Shown: piece by piece, positions 59,801 to 64,000 of the stretch
How the letters are laid out: every line of letters begins with the position of its first letter
Position numbering within the stretch: position 1 is the stretch's first letter
Origin: Brachynemurus nebulosus
Lineage: Eukaryota; Arthropoda; Insecta; Neuroptera; Myrmeleontidae
Assembly: GCA_035578155.1 (NCBI GenBank)
Contig: JAPWDM010000011.1
Coordinates: 23,029,875-23,093,874 of the forward strand
Direction: 5' to 3'
DNA length: 64,000 bases
Translations under genes and position numbers: made by a program
Notes under the pieces: model-generated
Told to the model about the DNA's origin: nothing
Databases searched by the model: none
Seen by the model: the letters and a program-made list of their open reading frames with translations, nothing else

Positions 59801-62666
59801 AATTGAAATGCATCCAAAATTTAAATTGTACATGACATCATCATTAAGAAATCCTCATTATTTACCTGAAATATTTAATAAAGTAACTCTTATTAATTTT
59901 TCATTAACAATTGAAGGATTAGAAGATCAGTTACTTGGTATTGTTGTAGCAAAAGAACGTCCTGACTTACAGGAAAAACGAGAAAAATTAATTGTTGAAA
60001 GTGCTGACAATAAAAAAAAATTAAAAGAAGTGGAAATTTTAATTTTACAAACATTAAGTGAAACTAAAGGAAATATTTTAGAAGATCAAACGGCTATTGA
60101 TATTTTGGATTCTTCAAAAACACTCTCTGAAGATATTCAAAAAAAGCAGGCTGCTGCAATGGAAACTGAGGCTAAAATTGAAATATCTAGAACTTCTTAT
60201 AAACCTGTGGCAAAACATTCTTCTGTATTGTACTACTGTATTTCAGACTTACCCAATGTCGATCCAATGTACCAATACTCACTAAGCTGGTTTATTAATT
60301 TATATATTTTATCCATAGCTAATGCAAGTAAATCGAATGATTTGGAAAAACGTTTAAAATTTTTAATATCGACATTTGATCATGAATTATATTTAAATGT
60401 ATGTCGTTCATTATTTGAAAAGGATAAACTGTTATTCTCATTTATATTATACAGCAAAATAATGTTAGCAAAAAACAAAATTGATAATCAACTCTTGAAG
60501 TGGTTTTTAACTGGGACTAGTTTTGAAACTAATTTAACTAACCCTGCCCCACAGTGGCTAAGCAAATTAGCTTGGAATCAGTTTGTTCAACTATCAGAAT
60601 TTAAAGTTTTCGAAGGCTTTAAAGAATCTTTTTCATCTCATATAGATAAATGGCACGAAATATATGATTTAGTCGAACCCCAGGAAGCAGCTTTACCAGA
60701 ACCTTGGAATACAGAATTAACTTTATTTGAAAAGTTAATTATTATAAGAATAATTCGTCCTGATAAAACTTTAGTGACAATTAGAAAAATTGTAGCCCTG
60801 GAGTTAGGTGAAAAGTTCATACAGCCACCGCCTTTTGATATAGCCAAATCCTTTGCAGATTCAAATTTTCGTTTCCCTTTAATATTTATTCTATCGCCTG
60901 GAGTAGATCCAATGGCAACGTTGCAAAGTTTTGCTGAAAAAATGGGTTTTGAAAAAAAATTTAAATCTATATCTTTAGGTCAAGGACAAGGTCCTATTGC
61001 TGAGCAGTTAATAGCAGAAGCCCAAGCATCGGAACAGTGGGTTTGTTTACAAAATTGTCATTTATCTGTTTCTTGGATGCCAAAATTAGAAAAAATTTGT
61101 GATAGTTTTGATAATACAAACACACGTCCGGGATTTCGTTTGTGGTTGACCAGTTATCCGTCTGATAAATTTCCTGTTCCTGTTCTACAAAATGGTATAA
61201 AAATGACTAATGAACCGCCACAAGGTTTAACACAAAATATTTTAAGATCTTATAGGTCAGAGCCATTGAAGAATCCGGAATTTTATTCTTCATGTCCAGG
61301 AAAGGATCAAATATTTCACAAACTTCTTTATGGAATGGCATTTTTCCATGCTATTGTACAAGAGAGACGAACTTATGGACCAGTTGGATGGAATATTTCT
61401 TATGGGTTTAATGAATCTGACTTTGACATATCTGTTCAGCAACTACAAATATTTATTAACGAATATGTAGAAGTACCTTTTGTAGCAATATTATATCTAG
61501 TTGGAGAATGTAATTATGGAGGGAGAGTAACCGATGACTGGGATCGACGTTGCTTAAATACCCTCTTGATTGATTTTATTAACCAACAAGTTATTACGGA
61601 CTTAAAATATAAATTTATTGACTTACCAGATTCAGTTTATGGGATTCCAAAAAAAACTGAATATAAGGAAATAATCTCATTTCTAAAACAGATGCCTGCA
61701 ATTCATCCACCAGAAGTCATAGGACTACACATGAATGCTGGAATCAGACGAGATTTACAAAACTCTATGGTGTTATTAGATTCTGCACTCCTTGTGCAAG
61801 GAAAACGTGGTAGTCAGGGAAAGGATCAAGATAAAATACTCAGTAAAATTGTTGAAGATATTTTACAAAAACTTCCTAAACCGTTTGATTTAGAATTTGC
61901 AGATAAGAAATACCCTACTATGTACGCTGAATCAATGAACACAGTTCTTTGTCAGGAATTAGAACGTTTTAATAAATTGCTAACTGAAATGTCCACTTCA
62001 CTTGTCAATATTCAAAAGGCTCTATTAGGATTAGTTGTAATGACACCTTTTTTGGAAATAATTTGTGAATCACTCCTCATAGGTAAAATACCAGCGTCAT
62101 GGGCAAAGGTTTCGTATCCAAGTTTAAAGTCTTTAAGTGAATATATTAATGATTTTTGTGAAAAAATTCAATTTTTAAAAAGTTGGTTAGAAAAGGGCAA
62201 ACCAAAGAGTTTTTGGCTACCTGGCTTTTTTTTCACTCAAGCTTTTTTAACTGGGGTAAAACAAAATTACGCGAGAAAATATAAAATTGCTATTGATCAG
62301 CTAACATTCGACTTTTCTGTATTAACATCAACGTACGGTGGTGATCCATCACCAAAAGATGGTGTTCATTGTTATGGAATGTTTTTAGAAGGTGCCCGGT
62401 GGAATTTTTCCGGATATTTAGATGAACAGTATCCAAAAATTATATATGAACAATTACCTTGTGTTTGGTTTGTACCTATTCAAATAAAAGATTTTAAAGC
62501 TAAAGGAAGATATACTTCACCTTTGTACAAGACTTCAGAAAGAAAAGGAGTGTTATCAACAACAGGACATTCAACTAATTATGTTCTTCCTATATTATTA
62601 GAAACAAAAAAATCTGTATCACATTGGATTAAGCGAAGCACTGCTTTGTTATTACAACTTGATTAA
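50820..62666 (+). CDS. Axonemal dynein heavy chain, single-headed inner-arm class (DNAH3/7/12-like), intronless
   Basis: This is the motor subunit of an inner dynein arm: an AAA+ ring that walks the axoneme's B-tubules and bends cilia or sperm tails. The ATG at 50820 gives 3,948 residues, normal for the DNAH3/7/12 group (~3,950-4,100). The open frame extends to 50778, but only through a GTG or a possible splice acceptor. The tail and linker fill the first ~1,230 residues. P-loops: AAA1 GPAGTGKT (residue ~1269, nt 54624), AAA2 GLPFSGKST (~1551), AAA3 GETGTGKT (~1901), AAA4 GVGGSGRQ (~2268). Walker B blocks include WSCFDEFNRIE, WVIFDGPIDAVW and VIFVDDINLP. The antiparallel stalk and microtubule-binding domain lie at nt ~58390-59270. 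AAA5/AAA6 follow (FGQPVLIEN, WVCLQNCHL), and the C-terminus has LPGFFFTQAFLTG and VLSTTGHSTNYV. AATAAA is at 62699. The exact paralogue is uncertain. Almost 12 kb without an intron is unusual. Confidence 0.95.
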   Translation: MEYHEIEEEIGEEDGQSISEFNIEKKLLRRPSYGNIDIHWDAYIKQLDYELSAKEKVFNKSRHKKSPFYIIEKAKRNKLLIDKIPKPIERPLLPQYNNAHVLLKKYAQNTRLSIMPRDWRKRLTKQMPIQLINKWPELANQHYKDIDQHYAETNLSACVNSKILPLPGEHVESIEFNFRCSARTKNYDKFLRRQKLLKKNLYIVHPAFRNTQYIALKESVKPLIDFSIYKGPLKCEFSVLGQQVETNLTAAKNRIIRPFFDILIKEIRTNLGDDLSRMLDSKWIRYISALKGLIKLCVLRIFQNTIDNLLFVLSDPKLVPYIHFELCCEGTLHLIPSIEEIYQFYHNILNNIVTYSQHLTPTNKSDRLPHDFTQVTISLPDFLIAKAQNEIDIKIGNLFQPIFDHKKEIETIHTALFNSIVKHKMDEYLKENHSFDEICEKVNLFSDYKNSILNMDQNVYFKVGIINQSAGIKVLRDEVERFMEQISEKLFSESNHINYIISKKFEELAAKALKIPKTTAELVKLGDYMLWVKTKFIHELEVQLRLALNYIIRLMEITTVNKKIIESNVETLTWLHKIKPILDAHNSMFEQRKAELEDELRMTVQKLEQDIHSFTARLALLDDMSDDKNAHDYCETLRSMTVKIQSFEKTLAWANEQETLLKLPITTYPELHEYKSIVYPFYNLVFLCACWHRHYSVWMDGPWENIIIEEVETQLDDYLKKIQNHKNLFRTKIKQQITEKYPLRFKGSIEDKDIDNQPAPLQLIATMLQNFKDFRPFMQLIVIMRNPALLQRHWDEMSNIAGQDMTPNARTTLRKIFNKNIGEFMDEFEIISSGATKELALKNLLAKMKQEWVGVHFQTSLYKDSGLKILSGLDDIQAILDDHITKTLSMRGSAFVKPIETEVKEWYEKITRLNATLDVWGKVQSQWCYLMPIFSSKDIVKQMPEEGALYKEIDITFRRYMNQTERDPRVLEVGSAPGVLETFTECLAMLDKINDGVVAYLEKKRLYFPRFFFLSNDEMLEILSETKDPLRVQPHLRKCFEGICKLYFDKKLVIHSMFSQEGEKVTFLETINTEETNGAVEKWLIQVEAQMLKAVKNEIFLSKDDYEQTPRSTWVTKWEGQVVLCVSQMFWAKEAEYCLRARSVPEMQHFHTNLMEQLNEIVRLVRSPNISNLNRITIKVLIVIDVHAKDVIQSLVEQKVDNITDFQWLSQLRYYWQEDVLVRLINATVYYAYEYLGNSDRLVITPLTDRCYRTLVGAYALNLNGAPEGPAGTGKTETTKDLAKAIAVQCVVFNCSDGLDYKAMGKFFKGLASTGAWSCFDEFNRIELEVLSVIAQQILCIILAIRANVEEFVFEGTTIKLKKPPCYVCITMNPGYAGRSELPDNLKVLFRTVAMMVPDYALIGEISLYSFGFVDARKLSVKIVQTYRLCSEQLSSQNHYDYGMRAVKTVLQASGNNKLAYPDESEDILVLRAIKDVNLPKFLSFDVSLFEGIVSDLFPSVILPTPEYTNLLNSIKHVCAETRIQPVDGFITKIIQTYEMMIVRHGFMIVGLPFSGKSTCLKVLALSLTDMYNKGLGEAIVEYQTVNPKSVTMGQLYGRFDPISYEWSDGIVATCFRNFAMDPSPNRKWVIFDGPIDAVWIENMNTVLDDNKKLCLMSGEVIAMSNVMSMIFEVMDLAQASPATVSRCGMIYSETDNIGWRSIALSWIEISNPVWINYVDNIMSWFDFFIPLTLDYVKRNCRFLCFAGEINLVTSTLNIIEMLMNKATKKFPDEPKHFNGWFQASLLTGICWGIGASLDLESRNKFDYFHKCLWTGENENIKLPSDLDISIALPGDGMYIDYFYVYRLKGSWKYWPDEVRSMSVQASKSLQQTLVPTLDVARYMFFLKLHIESHKRLLLIGETGTGKTFYTQHMMMKKLPMDLYEPSFITFTVQITANQTQDLVISKLFKLKRGKYGPSKGKYAVIFVDDINLPAKEIYGAQPPIELLRQYFDYGHWYNLKDTTKLFLYDLMFLAAMGPVGGSRQEIYQRFLRHFNIYSINSFSDESMNKIFSSILMNALKNNGFATDIMMTVMYTVNATLNIYKQAIEHLRPTPAKSHYILNLRDFARVIQGCALMKKESVSDDKSVFVRLWIHEVLRVFYDRLVDENDREWLFDKIKDTVRDCFKASFEGIFEKSNLPKFDGKLTKESMSDFIFGVYMDLDSSPEQRRYEQSSIEEFLNIAEQSLQEYNDAHKAKINIVLFRFALEHLSKVCRIISMPCGSGLLVGVGGSGRQSNTKLAAAICGFTTFQPEITKNYDVNAWRDDIKSVLKQSGGMGKDLVFLLNEGQITEEVFLQDIDGLLNSGEVPNIYAIDEKQEILELTRLAAQGGNRNLDISALEVFSFFANRCKEKLHIILCFSPVGSTLRTRLRLYPALINCCTIDWFEGWPADALERVAEKYMDNINLDTDIKKTVVVACKYFHVDARDTSDYFYTTFGRKTYITSASYLDLIRSFTELCTAKQEETLLNRNQYIVGLDQLAFAAEQVAIMQKDLSELKPKLVEIANKCLQMAKQIEKETIEIEKTSILVKKDEENANIQAEAAQKLKQECEADLAVALPVLEEAIEALNTLKPADITLVKSMKNPPAAVKLVMAAVCVMKGIPPDKIPDLATGRMGLDYWGPSKRILGDINFLQSLKDFDKDNIPSSVMQKIRHEYLTNSQFKPAIVAKASTAAEGLCKWIIAIDMYDKVIKVVAPKKEKLALAEAQFNKTMEVLTEKRALLANLQEKLINLKQQLEEANEEMRKTQDNVKLCTEKLYRAEKLIKGLGGEKIRWTKAAELLLQNYQSLAGDILLSCGIIAYLAPFNSSVRNDTVTKWHKYIRNNGIPCSETYSLREILGSDIKIQSWYIFGLPIDNFSTDNAIIMDISKRCSLLIDPQGQANYWIRTMEKKNKLVAVKFTDPTYMKQIEHCIEFGQPVLIENILETLDAPIDPILQRITYFQHGVEFISLGDIVIEMHPKFKLYMTSSLRNPHYLPEIFNKVTLINFSLTIEGLEDQLLGIVVAKERPDLQEKREKLIVESADNKKKLKEVEILILQTLSETKGNILEDQTAIDILDSSKTLSEDIQKKQAAAMETEAKIEISRTSYKPVAKHSSVLYYCISDLPNVDPMYQYSLSWFINLYILSIANASKSNDLEKRLKFLISTFDHELYLNVCRSLFEKDKLLFSFILYSKIMLAKNKIDNQLLKWFLTGTSFETNLTNPAPQWLSKLAWNQFVQLSEFKVFEGFKESFSSHIDKWHEIYDLVEPQEAALPEPWNTELTLFEKLIIIRIIRPDKTLVTIRKIVALELGEKFIQPPPFDIAKSFADSNFRFPLIFILSPGVDPMATLQSFAEKMGFEKKFKSISLGQGQGPIAEQLIAEAQASEQWVCLQNCHLSVSWMPKLEKICDSFDNTNTRPGFRLWLTSYPSDKFPVPVLQNGIKMTNEPPQGLTQNILRSYRSEPLKNPEFYSSCPGKDQIFHKLLYGMAFFHAIVQERRTYGPVGWNISYGFNESDFDISVQQLQIFINEYVEVPFVAILYLVGECNYGGRVTDDWDRRCLNTLLIDFINQQVITDLKYKFIDLPDSVYGIPKKTEYKEIISFLKQMPAIHPPEVIGLHMNAGIRRDLQNSMVLLDSALLVQGKRGSQGKDQDKILSKIVEDILQKLPKPFDLEFADKKYPTMYAESMNTVLCQELERFNKLLTEMSTSLVNIQKALLGLVVMTPFLEIICESLLIGKIPASWAKVSYPSLKSLSEYINDFCEKIQFLKSWLEKGKPKSFWLPGFFFTQAFLTGVKQNYARKYKIAIDQLTFDFSVLTSTYGGDPSPKDGVHCYGMFLEGARWNFSGYLDEQYPKIIYEQLPCVWFVPIQIKDFKAKGRYTSPLYKTSERKGVLSTTGHSTNYVLPILLETKKSVSHWIKRSTALLLQLD

Positions 62667-62836
62667 CAATATAATACTTAAGGAATAATTAAACTTTAAA
62701 TAAAAGCTTCTTTTTTATATTTTTCTAAATATTTGTCATTTTTTTCCCATGAAAAAATTGTTTACAAGATAAACCAAATTAGGTAAATTTATTAGTAAAC
62801 CTATACGATCAATAATATGTATAAAATAAGAAAATA
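62667..62836. other. Dynein 3' UTR/flank
   Basis: The AATAAA at 62699 begins 33 bases after the stop codon, so the 3' UTR may be very short. Confidence 0.6.
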
Positions 62837-63142
62837 CCCCTGTCGCAGCATCCTGCATAACATAGCGAATTTCCATTTACAAAAGTACGTTTTTCTCGGA
62901 AACTAGTCGATATAGAGTAATTGTAAATAAAAAAAAACTTTTATGTGATTTTTCCGCCTCATTCCGCCAAATTTTTTTCGTGAAATGAAATTTTTCGTGA
63001 AAAAAATTTACAATTAATTTGTGAAAAAAATTTATAATTAATTTTTTATTTACAATTACTTTATATCAACTAGTTTTCGAGAAAAACGTGGTACTTTTGT
63101 AAATGGAAATTCGCTATGTTATGCAGGATGCTGCGACAGGGG
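62837..63142. mobile_element. TA-flanked MITE with ~95-bp arms
   Basis: CCCCTGTCGCAGCATCCTGC and its exact complement form the ends. The arms continue through CATAACATAGCGAATTTCCA and a diverged AACTAGT...TCTC region. TA lies on both sides (62835-62836, 63143-63144). 306 bp, just downstream of the dynein gene. Confidence 0.85.
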
Positions 63143-63144
63143 TA

Positions 63145-63371
63145 TTTATGTAATCTTTTCTCCTCTTTTAAATAGTGTAAAAAAATTTCACAAAAATTCT
63201 TGAATAAGTGGAAATTTTGGCAAAAAAACAATTTTTTTCAAGAACAAAAACCATGTTCCTGGCATCGGACATGTCTGGCTAACGAACTTGTCCAACGGTT
63301 TGGGACTTCCAATATTTTCACCAAATTTCGTAAAGCTAGGACATTTCGTTCGAGAGTTATCGTGCGGACAC

Positions 63372-63452
<81 letters not shown>

Positions 63453-64000
63453 TGAATATTATTTTATTATTTTCGGTTTCTAGGGACCTCAAAACATATT
63501 TCTGCCATAGTCCCGGACTAAAGTCGCGTCATGACAATGCCTGTAATAACTGAATTCCATTCTGGAAATTCGCTAATAATAAATTCAGTTTATATAAATT
63601 ATAGAACAATAAGGTTCAATTAGGTTAGAAAAAATTTTGTTGGGTTCGGTTACCCTACAAAAAATTTCCTTAGGTTCGGTTAGGTTTGAGACCAAATTTT
63701 CTTAGGCTCGGTTAGGTTAGATCAAGTTCCGTTAGGTTCAGTTAGATTAGAAAAAATTTTCGTTCACATTACTCCACCCACCGCCGGAGGTTTCTAGAAC
63801 CGCCCCAGTAGAGGATTTTCTTATTTTCTCAAAAACTAGCTAACCTAGAATAATAGTTCAAAAACCTTTTTTATGTGATTTTTTTCCCTCTTTGCAATGG
63901 TGTATAAAAATGTGGCAAAAACTTTTAAATTATAGCAAATTTTAGCAAAAAACTAATTTTTTGCAAGAACAAAAACCATGTTCCTGGCATCCGACGTGTC
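63145..64000. repeat. Direct repeat region with (AT)n and GGTTAGGTT-rich stretch
   Basis: The block CAAGAACAAAAACCATGTTC + CTGGCATCGGAC appears at about 63238 and again at about 63964, running off the window end. Between them are an (AT)n tract (63371-63450) and loosely repeated GGTTCGGTTAGGTT phrases (63610-63750). No gene recognised. Confidence 0.7.

Noticed and set aside
50820..62666. Calling the dynein a proven retrogene
   Set aside because: No polyA tract and no flanking direct repeat were seen; intron loss is equally possible without the parent gene.
63610..63750. GGTTAGGTT-rich stretch as interstitial arthropod telomere repeat (TTAGG)n
   Set aside because: The phrases are irregular and spaced by unrelated bases; no run of consecutive TTAGG units.

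Overview
This is eukaryotic nuclear DNA, very probably from an insect. It is AT-rich. It has GT-AG introns and seven recognisable animal genes spaced roughly 5-15 kb apart, and the space between them is dense with short non-autonomous DNA transposons. I cannot name the species. Motile-cilium genes (a radial spoke head protein and an axonemal dynein) imply an animal with flagellated sperm or cilia. The GMF and cornichon proteins read as insect-like when compared with remembered Drosophila and human proteins; no search was run.

Genes in order: RSPH9 3' part (+, 1-3115, 5' end outside the window), UBR7 (-, 8597-9944, two coding exons), a broken THAP-domain fragment (+, 15027-15110), cornichon (+, 15653-18623, three exons), glia maturation factor (-, 23472-24731, four coding exons, the first being only the ATG), APH-1 (+, 30638-31360, intronless), WDR18 (+, 41780-43126, intronless) and an axonemal dynein heavy chain (+, 50820-62666, about 3,950 residues in one uninterrupted exon). 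They do not form a pathway. RSPH9 and the dynein both belong to the axoneme; the others act in protein degradation, ER export, actin branching, gamma-secretase and ribosome assembly.

The non-coding DNA is where most of the structure lies. Many elements can be closed by terminal inverted repeats plus target-site duplications (TSDs) read directly from the sequence: hAT-like MITEs with 8-bp duplications, TA-flanked Tc1/mariner- and Tigger-like MITEs, TTAA-flanked piggyBac-like MITEs, a Harbinger-like MITE and a small Helitron. Several are nested. At 47790-50033 four layers can be peeled apart; at 33075-34265 three layers can, and a second copy at 46191-46652 serves as the empty site. Long inverted repeats are common: a 1.7/2.0-kb pair on either side of the RSPH9 last exon, a near-perfect 310-bp-arm palindrome at 25157-25797, larger foldbacks at 27062-28950 and 37858-38833, and an exact 98-bp palindrome at 48557-48654.

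The pattern I find least explained is a set of five elements (5931-6743, 14137-15002, about 16751-17800, 43781-44752, 45734-47143). Each carries many dispersed copies of its own private 12-25-bp 'word', which in most of them is also part of the terminal repeat. They may be one class of MITE built from arrays of transposase-binding sites.
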